Part shown: positions 27,403 to 35,429 of the stretch, piece by piece
Position numbering within the stretch: position 1 is the stretch's first letter
Layout: each line of letters begins with the position of its first letter
Origin: Afifellaceae bacterium
GTDB taxonomy: Bacteria > Pseudomonadota > Alphaproteobacteria > Rhizobiales > Afifellaceae
Reading direction: 5' to 3'
DNA length: 64,000 bases
Assembly (NCBI GenBank): GCA_028284625.1
Contig: JANQRH010000020.1
Coordinates: forward strand, 1 to 64,000
The notes under the pieces: model-generated
The model's database searches: none
Seen by the model: the letters and a program-made list of their open reading frames with translations, nothing else
Told to the model about the DNA's origin: nothing
Position numbers and translations under genes: made by a program

Positions 27403-28839
27403 ATGCGGTTTGTGTCGTCCGTAGCGGCGTTGCTCGCGTTATTATTGGTGGCAGTGCAACCGGCATCCGCCGAAAAGCGCCTGGCACTGGTCATCGGCAA
27501 TAGCAGCTATTCCGGCACCGCGGCCCTAGCAAACCCCACACGCGACGCAGAGTTGGTGGCCGATTCCCTGCGCGCCGGCGGTTATGCGATCAGCCACTAT
27601 CGCGACCTGACCGCATCGGAGATGCGCGCCGCCATTGACGCGTTCATCGCCGAAGTCGGTCGCGCCGGGCCCGAAGCGCTGAGCGTCTTCTTCTACTCCG
27701 GCCATGCCGCACGGGTCGCCGGAGAGAATGTTCTGATCCCGGTGGACGCCAGACGATCGTCAGCGGCAAACCTGCGGCAACAGGCTCTGCGCCTCAACGA
27801 CTATCTTCGACGGATTGGCGAGACGCAGGCCACGCGCAATGTCGTCGTCCTCGACGCCTCGCGCGCCAATTCGTTCGTGGCGAACGGTCAAGACACAATC
27901 GGTCTCGCGCGTATCGACAAGGACCTGCTGACCAAAGCACGAACCTACGTCATGTTCTCAGCCGGCCCGGGCCGCATCGCCGTTGACGGCGAAGGCGGCG
28001 CGAGCACCTTTTCGCGCGCGTTTGCCAAGCACATTCGTGTCTTACCGAGGGACCTGCAAACCGCATTCACGCGGGCCAGGACGGAAACAGCTTCCGCGAC
28101 CGACAACAAGCAAGTCCCCATCCTCTGGCACCCACGGTCGGCTCCCGTCGTCGAAGCGGCGGATTCCGCCCCGCCCTCAAAATCGATACGCCCGCGGCTC
28201 CGTAGCGGTGACGCTTCCAGCACCGTCGGCGAGACGCCGCAGCCGCGCTTCCCCTGGCCGCCGCCACGCGCTTCGGCACGCTATGTGATCCCGCGCGACA
28301 TCGTCCTCGGCGATACCACCAACGCCACCTGGGGCGGCGTTGAAGCCCGGCTGGTGGCGGCTCTTGATAGCGCCGGCTATTTCGATCGCAGCGTCTACTT
28401 CGTGCCCTCCGGCTTCGCCATCGTGACGCGGCTGGAGCGCATCGACGCCGACGGCAATCCGCTCGCCGAGGACGACCGCTGGCCACCCGTCATTGGCGCC
28501 ACCGGGACCTTCTCGCTCGCCAGCTACATTTCGCGGCTCTTCTTCGCGGAGACCGGCTATTACCGTGTGATCGCCTTCATCGCGGCACCGCGCGCCTTTG
28601 TGGAAGGCAGAGAGCCGCCGACCGGCCCGGAGGCAACCGAATGGGTGCGCAGCGGCCTCAACGCCGTTCCGCCGGAGGCTCGCAATCTGCACTATTCGGA
28701 CGATTTCACGCTGACCGCGCTGATCTACGAGTTCCGTCACGAAGGTGGCGGCGTCGGCGCGGAACTGCTTCTCCCGGGCCGCCTTCCTGGGCGCGCCCAT
28801 CTGGAGCGCGGCCGCATCATCACCATGCTCAGCAATTGA
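27403..28839 (+). CDS. Secreted caspase-fold (peptidase C14) protein with Cys-to-Ser active site
   Basis: The 478-residue product has a clean signal peptide (residues 1-23, cut after ASA) and a p20-like caspase domain from about 25 to 240. The first strand RLALVIGNSSYSG and the catalytic-His motif FFYSGHA (His101) are conserved. The expected DACR nucleophile motif reads DASR at 151-154, so Cys153 is replaced by Ser. Residues 240-290 form a Pro-rich linker, and about 290-478 is a second, unrecognised domain containing IVLGDTTNATWGG. It is probably a periplasmic non-peptidase or an atypical hydrolase. AGGGG precedes the ATG. The TIR gene follows by 13 bases. Confidence 0.85.
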   Translation: MRFVSSVAALLALLLVAVQPASAEKRLALVIGNSSYSGTAALANPTRDAELVADSLRAGGYAISHYRDLTASEMRAAIDAFIAEVGRAGPEALSVFFYSGHAARVAGENVLIPVDARRSSAANLRQQALRLNDYLRRIGETQATRNVVVLDASRANSFVANGQDTIGLARIDKDLLTKARTYVMFSAGPGRIAVDGEGGASTFSRAFAKHIRVLPRDLQTAFTRARTETASATDNKQVPILWHPRSAPVVEAADSAPPSKSIRPRLRSGDASSTVGETPQPRFPWPPPRASARYVIPRDIVLGDTTNATWGGVEARLVAALDSAGYFDRSVYFVPSGFAIVTRLERIDADGNPLAEDDRWPPVIGATGTFSLASYISRLFFAETGYYRVIAFIAAPRAFVEGREPPTGPEATEWVRSGLNAVPPEARNLHYSDDFTLTALIYEFRHEGGGVGAELLLPGRLPGRAHLERGRIITMLSN

Positions 28840-28852
28840 TCGCCCGCCGCCG

Positions 28853-29542
28853 ATGCGCCGACAGAAGGTCTTCCTAAGCTATCGGCGGAGCGACACAGCC
28901 GGCATGGCCGGCCGCGTGCATGACCGCTTGCGGCCGATCCTGTCGGACGACAACATCTTCCTCGACGTCACCGCCATTACGCCGGGCGCCGACTTTCGCA
29001 AGTCGATCGAGAACGCGCTCACGCAATGCGACGTCGTGCTTGTGTTCATCGGCCCGCGCTGGATGGAGGATGACCGTCTCGCCGACGAGAACGACTTCGT
29101 CCGCCAGGAGACGGCAATTGCGCTCGCCAAGGACGTCCCCATCGTCCCGGTCCTGGTGGACGGCGCGGAGATGCCCAAACCGGAAGCGCTCCCGAGCGAC
29201 ATGCGCGAGCTGCATTTCAAGCAGGCCGTCCCGCTGGCGCACGCGACGTTCGACCGCGATATGGCGCTGCTTGCGGAACGCGTGCTCGGCCGCCCGTCGG
29301 CTACGCCGCAGGCCGAGCGGCCACGACCTTTCGCCCTGGCCGTATCCATGGCGGCGGGCGCGGCGGCGATGCTCGCAGTGCTTCTTGTCATCGCCATCGT
29401 GCACAACGAATTGACCGGCCGCGCGCTCAGCGCAACGATCGGCAGGGCGACGACGGTGGCACTGATCCTGGCGTTCGGCATAGGCGGCGCCTGGCTTGGC
29501 CGCCAGGTCTTCAAGCGCAGAGATGTCGTGGATAAGGCGTGA
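28853..29542 (+). CDS. TIR-domain protein with two C-terminal transmembrane helices
   Basis: The 229-residue protein has a TIR domain at about 3-145: VFLSYRRSD, IFLDVTAITPGADF, VVLVFIGPRWM and the segment ENDFVRQETAIAL, where Glu86 aligns with the usual NADase glutamate. Residues 160-183 and 197-217 are hydrophobic, placing the TIR domain in the cytoplasm. TIR proteins hydrolyse or cyclise NAD, or act as scaffolds. I start at ATG 28853; there is no Shine-Dalgarno, so translation may be coupled to the caspase-like gene ending 13 bases earlier. Its stop abuts the convergent zinc-finger gene. Confidence 0.88.
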   Translation: MRRQKVFLSYRRSDTAGMAGRVHDRLRPILSDDNIFLDVTAITPGADFRKSIENALTQCDVVLVFIGPRWMEDDRLADENDFVRQETAIALAKDVPIVPVLVDGAEMPKPEALPSDMRELHFKQAVPLAHATFDRDMALLAERVLGRPSATPQAERPRPFALAVSMAAGAAAMLAVLLVIAIVHNELTGRALSATIGRATTVALILAFGIGGAWLGRQVFKRRDVVDKA

Positions 29543-29881
29543 TCAGTCGCGCTCGCCCTTCGCACAGCCAATGCACAGGAGGACCGTCGGATCGAAATCG
29601 AGCCGTCCTTCGGCGATCGGCTCGCCGCATTCGGCACAGAAGCCGAATTCGCCCTCGTCTATCCGCGCCAGCGCGGCTTTCAGCGCCACGATGCGCGCCT
29701 GCCGCCGGCGCTCCGCCTCCTGCGCCATGGCCTGCACCTGCATGGCGTCCATGCGTGACAGACGTCCCACGCTCTGCTGATCGAGCGCCACCGGCGCACG
29801 CTCTTCGGCGGTGGAGTCGCTGCCGGCAAGAAGCTCGGCGAGCTCCTTGTCGATCCGCTTCCTGAACCGCGCGGAGGCCAT
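29543..29881 (-). CDS. DksA/TraR-family C4 zinc-finger protein
   Basis: The 112-residue protein has a helical N-terminus and one DksA-type zinc finger near the end: the pairs FCAEC and LCIGC are 17 residues apart. Short alphaproteobacterial relatives bind RNA polymerase or act as unspecified regulators; this one lacks the acidic DksA coiled-coil tip, so a full ppGpp cofactor role is doubtful. It starts six bases after the sodium-channel stop (29887) and may be its operon partner. It converges with the TIR gene with zero bases between the stops. Confidence 0.85.
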   Translation of the reverse strand: MASARFRKRIDKELAELLAGSDSTAEERAPVALDQQSVGRLSRMDAMQVQAMAQEAERRRQARIVALKAALARIDEGEFGFCAECGEPIAEGRLDFDPTVLLCIGCAKGERD

Positions 29882-29886
29882 CGCGA

Positions 29887-30696
29887 CTACTGGCCGTTAT
29901 CCTGCCGCAGGGCCGCCACCTCGGCGCGGAGCGCGCGCACCTCCGTCAGAATGACCTCCGTCTCGCTCATCATGGCGTCGCGCTCCGCGCGCGCCTCCGC
30001 TTCATGCTCCGACTGCATGGCATCGACGATAACGCCGATAAAGAGATTGAGCACGGTGAACGCCGTGGCGATGATGAACGGCACGAACAGCGCCCAGGCA
30101 AACGGGTATTGCTCCATCACCGGGCGCACGATCCCCATCGACCAGCTCTCCAGCGTCATGATCTGGAAGAGCGTATAGGCCGAGGCGCCGATGGAGCCGA
30201 ACCAATCGGGGAAGTCGGCGGCGAAGAGCTTCGTTGAGATGACGGAGAAGACGTAGAAGATCAGACCGAGCAGAAGCACGATGGAGGCCATGCCCGGCAG
30301 CGCCGACAAGAGGCCCGTCACAACACGGCGCATCGCCTTCACCGTAGAGATCAGGCGCAGGATACGCAGGATACGGAAGGCGCGCAGCACTGAGAACGAG
30401 CCGGTCGTCGGCACAAGTGCGATCGCCACGACCGTGAAATCGAAGATGCGCCAGGGGTCACGCCAGAAGCCGCGAAAGTCGACAATCAGCCGCGCCACGA
30501 TTTCCAGCACGAAGACGGCGAGGATGGCCCGGTCGAGGACCAGCAGGAAATCGCCGAAGCGCGCCATGACTCCAGGGCTGGTCTCCAACCCAAGCGTCAC
30601 GGCGTTGAGTGCGATCAACGCAAGAATTGTGTTTTCGAAGGCGGGCTTTTCAATCAGGCGCTTGAGCCGGTCACGGAGCATTGCGGCGATATCCAA
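29887..30696 (-). CDS. Voltage-gated sodium channel, NaChBac/NavAb type
   Basis: The 269-residue protein has six transmembrane segments. S4 (about 103-124) has four arginines at three-residue spacing (105, 108, 111, 114). The pore loop carries TLESWS at 181-186, identical to the NavAb selectivity filter, and S6 ends in VLNLFIGVIVDAM. A C-terminal coiled coil (about 228-265) should tetramerise the channel. In known bacteria such channels support motility, chemotaxis or pH homeostasis. It is probably co-transcribed with the downstream DksA-like gene. The filter sequence makes the Na-selective assignment strong. Confidence 0.93.
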   Translation of the reverse strand: MDIAAMLRDRLKRLIEKPAFENTILALIALNAVTLGLETSPGVMARFGDFLLVLDRAILAVFVLEIVARLIVDFRGFWRDPWRIFDFTVVAIALVPTTGSFSVLRAFRILRILRLISTVKAMRRVVTGLLSALPGMASIVLLLGLIFYVFSVISTKLFAADFPDWFGSIGASAYTLFQIMTLESWSMGIVRPVMEQYPFAWALFVPFIIATAFTVLNLFIGVIVDAMQSEHEAEARAERDAMMSETEVILTEVRALRAEVAALRQDNGQ

Positions 30697-30781
30697 CGTC
30701 GAGAGGGCGTTCGCCGCTCTCCGTGGGGTGCCGCGCCGCTTGCGTCAATATGCTAGCGCTAAATGCCCGGGCCGGCTCTGC

Positions 30782-31249
30782 CTAGGCCAACGCCATGAAG
30801 ATGTCCGTCCGCAGCTTGTCTTCGGGTGTCGACCCCGGATCGTCGAGATAGATTTCCCAGGTCGGCGCGGCGAACGCCAGCCCCTGCTCCTCCACATAGC
30901 GCATGAGCATCCCGTAGGTGTTCCGCAATTCGCGGTAGGGACCGATATGCACGTAGTTCAGGACACGGGCCGCCGGCGTCTTGGCCGCCTCCACAATGCC
31001 CCCGGCCTTTGCCGCATCCTCCGGTGATACGAAGACGCCGGAGCGAAAGTCCAGCCTCTCGGGATTGTAGGTGTAGTAGACGGAGAGCGGCGCCCCGGCC
31101 GGCGTGATCTTGTTCGCCTCGCAAAAGGCCATCACGTCTCGAAAAGCCGTGCCCATGGCCGCACTGACATCGTCGGGGTCCATCGAACTGCTTCGGGAAA
31201 CGTAGATGTAGTCACGTTCGTCGACATACGTGATCACAGGATCGGCCAT
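30782..31249 (-). CDS. GyrI-like small-molecule-binding domain protein
   Basis: This 155-residue stand-alone domain resembles the GyrI/AraC effector-binding fold: an N-terminal beta strand with YIYVSRSSSM, the central VYYTYNPERLDFRSGVFV and the conserved VLNYVHIGPYRELRNTYGML helix, ending ...WEIYLDDPGSTPEDKLRTDIFMAL. Such proteins bind hydrophobic cations, or modulate DNA gyrase or regulators. No DNA-binding domain is attached. It lies between the channel gene and propionyl-CoA synthetase on the same strand, but the 85- to 95-base gaps give no clear operon. Confidence 0.85.
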   Translation of the reverse strand: MADPVITYVDERDYIYVSRSSSMDPDDVSAAMGTAFRDVMAFCEANKITPAGAPLSVYYTYNPERLDFRSGVFVSPEDAAKAGGIVEAAKTPAARVLNYVHIGPYRELRNTYGMLMRYVEEQGLAFAAPTWEIYLDDPGSTPEDKLRTDIFMALA

Positions 31250-31344
31250 CGCAAAGCCCCCTTTTCCTCACGCACAAACGCTAGACCGCATCGGCGCACC
31301 GATCGTTGATTCCCCTCAACGACGGCACGCAAGTCCCGGAATCG

Positions 31345-33234
31345 TCAACCCCCCGCCATCGCCGCTTTGATCTCGTCGAGGATCACCGGATCGTCGATCG
31401 TGGCCGGCACGCGCGGCGTCTCGCCCTCGGCGATCTGCCGCATCGTGGCGCGCAAAATCTTGCCGGAGCGCGTCTTCGGGAGGCGTTGCACCACATGCAG
31501 CGTGCGGAACGCCGCGACCGGACCGATCTCCGCCCGCATGCGGCTGACGCATTCCGCCTGCAGCTCGGCCGCATCGCGGGCCGCGCCCGCCTTCAAGACG
31601 ACGAAGCCTCTCGGCACCTGCCCCTTGAGCTGATCCGCCACGCCGATGACGGCGCATTCCGCCACGTCCGGATGCGCGGCGAGCACCTCCTCCATCGCCC
31701 CGGTGGAAAGCCGGTGGCCGGCGACATTGATGATGTCATCGGTCCGCGACATGACGAAGACGTAGCCGTCCTCATCGCAATAACCGGCATCGGCCGTCTG
31801 ATAGTAGCCGGGGAACTCCGCCAGATAGCTGTCGCGGAAACGCTGATCGGCATTCCACAAGGTCGGCAGGCAACCCGGCGGCAGCGGCAGCTTCACCGCG
31901 ATATTGCCGAGTGTGCCGGCATCCACCTGGTGCCCGGCGTCGTCGAGCACCTGAAGATCGTAGCCCGGCATCGGCACAGCGGCGGAGCCGTACTTCACCG
32001 GCAGCAGGCCAAGGCCGACCGGATTGGCGGCAATCGCCCACGACGTCTCCGTCTGCCACCAATGGTCCACGACCGGCAGCTTCAAATGCTCCTCCGCCCA
32101 TTGGATGGTGTCGGGATCGGCCCGCTCGCCGGCCAGGAACAACGTGCGCAGCGACGAGAGATCGTATTGCGGGATGAACTCTCCGTCCGGGTCTTCCTTC
32201 TTGATGGCGCGGAAGGCCGTTGGCGCGGTGAAGAGCGCCGCCACCTTGTGCTCGGAGATGACGCGCCAGAACACGCCCGCATCGGGCGTGCCGACGGGCT
32301 TCCCCTCAAACACTATTGTCGCGCAGCCATGCAGCAGCGGCGCGTAGACGATGTAGGAGTGCCCCACGACCCAGCCGACATCCGACGCCGCCCAGAACGC
32401 TTCGCCCGGCTCAATGCCGTAGATGGCCCGCATGGTCCATTTGAGCGCCACCATATGGCCGCCATTGTCGCGAACGACGCCCTTTGGCTGACCCGTCGTG
32501 CCTGACGTGTAGAGGATGTAGAGCGGATCGGTGGCGGCAAGCGGCTCACACGCGACGTCCGTGCCGCGCGCATTCTCGACCGACTCCGCGAAGTCATAGT
32601 CGCGACCGGCGATCAGATCGCAGCGTTCCTGCTCCCGCTGTAGGACGATGCAGGCCTCAGGCTTATGTGATGCGAGATTGATCGCCTCGTCGAGAAGCGG
32701 CTTGTAGGACACGATGCGCCCCGGCTCGATGCCGCACGACGCGGAGACCACGAGCTTAGGCTTGGCGTCATCGATGCGCGTGGCGAGCTCCGGCGCGGCG
32801 AAGCCGCCGAACACCACGGAATGGATCGCGCCGAGCCGCGCGCAGGCAAGCATCGCCGTGACGGCTTCTGGGATCATCGGCATGTAGATGATGACGCGGT
32901 CGCCTTTCGCCACCCCGCGATCGCGGATGACGGCGGCCAGCGCCTGCACGTCGGAAAGCAGCTCGCCATAGCTGATCAGCCGCTTGGCGCCGGTGATCGG
33001 GCTGTCATAGATGATCGCCGTCGCGTCGGGCTGCTTCTCGGCGTGGCGGTCGACGCAGTTCCAGCAGGTGTTGCACTCCGCACCGGGGAACCAGCGGCCA
33101 TAAACGCCGAGCGCCGGATCGAAGACCTTGTCCCAGGGCCTCATCCAGTCGATCTCGGAAGACGCAACGCCCCCCCAAAACCCTTCAGGATCGCGGCGCC
33201 AGCCTTGATAGATGTCCGCATAGCGGCTCGTCAT
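31345..33234 (-). CDS. prpE: Propionyl-CoA synthetase (AMP-forming)
   Basis: The enzyme activates propionate with ATP and CoA to propionyl-CoA. The 629 residues have the N-terminal acetyl-CoA-synthetase-type region (FWGGVASSEIDWMRPWDKVFD), the P-loop YILYTSGTTGQPKG, the WWQTETSW adenylation motif, the hinge YVFVMSRTDDIINVAGHRLSTG and the catalytic lysine in KTRSGKILR. The CWNCVDRH start and overall length fit PrpE rather than acetyl-CoA synthetase. I start at ATG 33234, where GGGGAGG lies eight bases upstream. It is divergent from the 6S RNA. Confidence 0.93.
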   Translation of the reverse strand: MTSRYADIYQGWRRDPEGFWGGVASSEIDWMRPWDKVFDPALGVYGRWFPGAECNTCWNCVDRHAEKQPDATAIIYDSPITGAKRLISYGELLSDVQALAAVIRDRGVAKGDRVIIYMPMIPEAVTAMLACARLGAIHSVVFGGFAAPELATRIDDAKPKLVVSASCGIEPGRIVSYKPLLDEAINLASHKPEACIVLQREQERCDLIAGRDYDFAESVENARGTDVACEPLAATDPLYILYTSGTTGQPKGVVRDNGGHMVALKWTMRAIYGIEPGEAFWAASDVGWVVGHSYIVYAPLLHGCATIVFEGKPVGTPDAGVFWRVISEHKVAALFTAPTAFRAIKKEDPDGEFIPQYDLSSLRTLFLAGERADPDTIQWAEEHLKLPVVDHWWQTETSWAIAANPVGLGLLPVKYGSAAVPMPGYDLQVLDDAGHQVDAGTLGNIAVKLPLPPGCLPTLWNADQRFRDSYLAEFPGYYQTADAGYCDEDGYVFVMSRTDDIINVAGHRLSTGAMEEVLAAHPDVAECAVIGVADQLKGQVPRGFVVLKAGAARDAAELQAECVSRMRAEIGPVAAFRTLHVVQRLPKTRSGKILRATMRQIAEGETPRVPATIDDPVILDEIKAAMAGG

Positions 33235-33280
33235 TGTGACCTCCCCTCCGCGTTCGGCGCGATATTCATGCCCATCATGT

Positions 33281-33309
33281 TTGCTCGGGCGCGCGACGCA
33301 ACTTATATC
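33281..33309 (+). promoter_or_regulatory. Sigma70-type promoter of the 6S RNA transcript
   Basis: TTGCTC (33281-33286) and TATATC (33304-33309) are separated by 17 bases. The predicted start near 33316 lies about 35 bases before the closing stem of the 6S RNA, so a 5' leader would be trimmed. Confidence 0.5.
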
Positions 33310-33350
33310 TCGTCCCCGCGTGGCTGCGCGGCTCGTCAGGAGACAAAATT

Positions 33351-33505
33351 CTCGGGGCCTTATCGATCTCCAGGGAGCTGTCCCTGACCAGGCCCGTGGG
33401 CTTGGATACACGGCGCCCACCTACATCTGTAGGTTCCCGGGATCGAAATCTCCAACGGCCGATGCGGCCACGCATGTGTCTTCGCCCACCGCGATGGGCC
33501 CTCGC
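33351..33505 (+). ncRNA. ssrS: 6S RNA
   Basis: 6S RNA mimics an open promoter and binds sigma70-RNA polymerase in stationary phase. The region contains the alphaproteobacterial hallmark CACCTACATCTGTAGGTT (33418-33435), followed by CCCGGGATCGAAA and CCAACGG, and upstream the CAGGGAGCTGTCCCTGACC block. The ends pair: GGGGCC (33354-33359) with GGCCCT (33497-33502), and ATCG (33362-33365) with CGAT (33492-33495). The length of about 150 bases and the place just upstream of 5-formyl-THF cyclo-ligase are both typical. No covariance search was done. Confidence 0.88.
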
Positions 33506-33524
33506 CGGGAGCATTCCTTCGCCC

Positions 33525-34100
33525 ATGCTTGACTCTCCCGCCACGAAAGCTGAGTTGCGGGCGGTCGGCTTGACGCGACGCGCAGCGCTAAGCGAGGACG
33601 AACGCGAAGCAGCCGCGCGATCCGCAGTGGCGCGGCTTCGCCCTCTCCTTCGCGAAGGTGAAACAGTGTCCCTCTACTGGCCGATGCGCAACGAGATCGA
33701 TCCGCGCGCACTGATCGACGATGTTCGGGCGGCCGGCGGCAACGTCACGCTGCCGGCGGTGGAGAAAGGGAGCATGGTTTTTCGGATGTTCAATGACGAG
33801 AGCGGCCTGGAGGATGGCCCATTCGGCACGCGCCACCCCAGCGCGGCGCACCCAATTCTCGACCCCGATCTCATCGTCGCGCCGCTTGCCGCCTTCGATC
33901 GCAACGGCGGGCGCATCGGCTACGGCGCCGGCCATTACGACCGCGCCGTCGCCGCACTGAAAGCCGGCGAGCATGCGTTCCGCATTGTTGGAATCGCGTT
34001 CGCCTGCCAGGAGGTGGAGTCGATTCCGGTCGAGCCTCACGATGTATGCCTTGGCGCCGTCGCCACCGAATGCGAGCTGATCAATATGGAGGCCGCGTGA
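33525..34100 (+). CDS. 5-formyltetrahydrofolate cyclo-ligase
   Basis: The enzyme (YgfA/MTHFS) converts 5-formyl-THF to 5,10-methenyl-THF with ATP. The 191 residues start with the basic helix KAELRAVGLTRRAALSEDER and contain the substrate/ATP motifs SLYWPMRNEIDPRAL, the PFGTRHP segment and the Gly-rich FDRNGGRIGYGAGHYDRA. I start at ATG 33525; the open frame upstream lies in 6S RNA. Its TGA overlaps the GTG of the next gene, so the pair is coupled. Placement after 6S RNA is widely conserved. Confidence 0.93.
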   Translation: MLDSPATKAELRAVGLTRRAALSEDEREAAARSAVARLRPLLREGETVSLYWPMRNEIDPRALIDDVRAAGGNVTLPAVEKGSMVFRMFNDESGLEDGPFGTRHPSAAHPILDPDLIVAPLAAFDRNGGRIGYGAGHYDRAVAALKAGEHAFRIVGIAFACQEVESIPVEPHDVCLGAVATECELINMEAA

Positions 34101-34924
34101 AGCTTCTTTTTCTCGGCGACGTCGTCGGCCGCTCCGGACGTAAGGCGCTAACGGCACAGCTCCCCGGCCTCATCGAGCGGCACGGTTTCGATTTCGTCGT
34201 CGTCAACGGTGAGAACTCCGCCGGCGGCTTCGGCATCACCGACGCGACGTTTCAGGAGATCGTCCGCGCCGGCGCCGATTGCGTTACCACGGGGAACCAC
34301 GTCTGGGACCAGCGCGAGGCGCTGACGCTCGCCGAACGCGAGGAGCGCCTCCTGCGTCCGGCCAACTACCCGGCGGGCACGCCCGGCCGCGGCGCGAATG
34401 CCTTCACCGCACGCAACGGGGCGCGCGTGCTCGTCGTCAATGTCATGGGGTCGCTCTTCATGCCGGCGCTCGACGAACCCTATCAGGCTGTCACCCGCGA
34501 GGTCTCCGCCTGCGTCATGGGTGCCGATTGCGATGCAGCCATCGTCGACGTGCACGCCGAAGCGACCAGCGAGAAGCAGACGATGGGCTACTTCCTCGAC
34601 GGCAAGGTGTCGCTCGTCATCGGCACGCACACCCATATCCCCACCGCCGACGCGCGCATCCTCGCCGGCGGCACCGCCTACCTGACCGATGTCGGCATGT
34701 GCGGCGACTACGATTCCGTCATCGGCATGGAGAAGGACGAACCGCTGCGCCGCGCCACGACAAAAATTCCCTCCGCCCGCCTATCGACAGCGACCGGCAC
34801 GGGCACGCTGTCCGGCCTGGCAGTGGAGACGGACGATGCCACCGGCCTGGCGCGCCGCGTCGCGCCGCTTCGCATCGGCCCGGGCCTGGAGCCGGCGGAG
34901 CCCGATTTCGGAGACGCCGCGTGA
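34097..34924 (+). CDS. YmdB-family metallophosphoesterase
   Basis: This 275-residue protein belongs to the TIGR00282/YmdB family of dinuclear metal phosphodiesterases; Bacillus YmdB hydrolyses cyclic nucleotides and influences RNA turnover. Metal ligands are visible in KLLFLGDVVGRSG, VVNGENSAGGFG, VTTGNHVWDQRE, VDVHAEATSEK and GTHTHIPTADAR. It starts with GTG at 34097, overlapping the preceding stop, with GGAGG upstream. It ends in a GTGA overlap with the GFA gene. The cellular role in Alphaproteobacteria is not established. Confidence 0.92.
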   Translation: MKLLFLGDVVGRSGRKALTAQLPGLIERHGFDFVVVNGENSAGGFGITDATFQEIVRAGADCVTTGNHVWDQREALTLAEREERLLRPANYPAGTPGRGANAFTARNGARVLVVNVMGSLFMPALDEPYQAVTREVSACVMGADCDAAIVDVHAEATSEKQTMGYFLDGKVSLVIGTHTHIPTADARILAGGTAYLTDVGMCGDYDSVIGMEKDEPLRRATTKIPSARLSTATGTGTLSGLAVETDDATGLARRVAPLRIGPGLEPAEPDFGDAA

Positions 34925-35328
34925 ACGATATGCTCCATGCCCGGTGCTCGTGCGGTGCCGTCCGCATCAGCACCAGCGGCGAGCCGCTGCAAGTGAGCTG
35001 GTGCCATTGCAGGGATTGCCGCCGCCAGACCGGCGCGCCGGCGGTCGTGTGGGCGGGCTTTCGAAGCGAGCAGGTCGCGATCGATGGCGCGCCCAAGCGC
35101 CGCCAATCGTCCGATCATGTCGTGCGCGCCTTTTGCGGCGATTGCGGCACGCCCATGACCTATGAGGACGATCGCCTTGCCGGCGAAATCTATATACACG
35201 CCGGTCTGTTCGACGAGGCCGATCATCTGGTTCCCGATCGCCACGCCTATGTGACGTCGAAGCTCTTCTGGCTTCACCTGGAGGACGGGCTGGACAAGTT
35301 CGACGCGACGACCCGTGGGCGAAACTGA
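34921..35328 (+). CDS. GFA-family (Mss4-like) zinc-binding protein
   Basis: The 135-residue protein has the cysteines of glutathione-dependent formaldehyde-activating (GFA) domains: CSCG near the start, CHCRDCRR in the middle and FCGDCGTPM near residue 80, which together bind zinc, plus the C-terminal WLHLEDGLDKFD. Many GFA-like proteins have no shown formaldehyde activity, so only the fold is assigned. The start is GTG at 34921, overlapping the YmdB stop by GTGA; an ATG four codons later is possible. Confidence 0.9.
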   Translation: MNDMLHARCSCGAVRISTSGEPLQVSWCHCRDCRRQTGAPAVVWAGFRSEQVAIDGAPKRRQSSDHVVRAFCGDCGTPMTYEDDRLAGEIYIHAGLFDEADHLVPDRHAYVTSKLFWLHLEDGLDKFDATTRGRN

Positions 35329-35429
35329 GCTGCGCGCGCGCCGATCCTCGCTCCCGCTGGACGCCTCGCCGCCGCCGGCTTATATCGGGGCGAAACCCTG
35401 GAAAATCCGGACGTTGAAGGGGCGCGGCC

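Noticed and set aside
28745-28852. Longer N-terminus of the TIR protein
   Set aside because: An open frame extends upstream to 28745, but it overlaps the end of the caspase-like gene and encodes Ala/Ser-rich residues with no homology to TIR proteins; ATG 28853 gives a normal TIR start.
25519-29542. Pycsar-like cyclase plus TIR/membrane effector island
   Set aside because: A class III cyclase and a TIR protein are within 3 kb, but they are on opposite strands, separated by an SDR and the caspase-like gene, and the TIR protein has no cyclic-nucleotide-binding domain.
31345-33234. Acetyl-CoA synthetase (acs)
   Set aside because: The N-terminal ACAS region and CWNCVDRH are shared, but the overall pattern and the YSPI-type binding segment around WWQTETSW fit propionyl-CoA synthetase better; activity on acetate is still possible.
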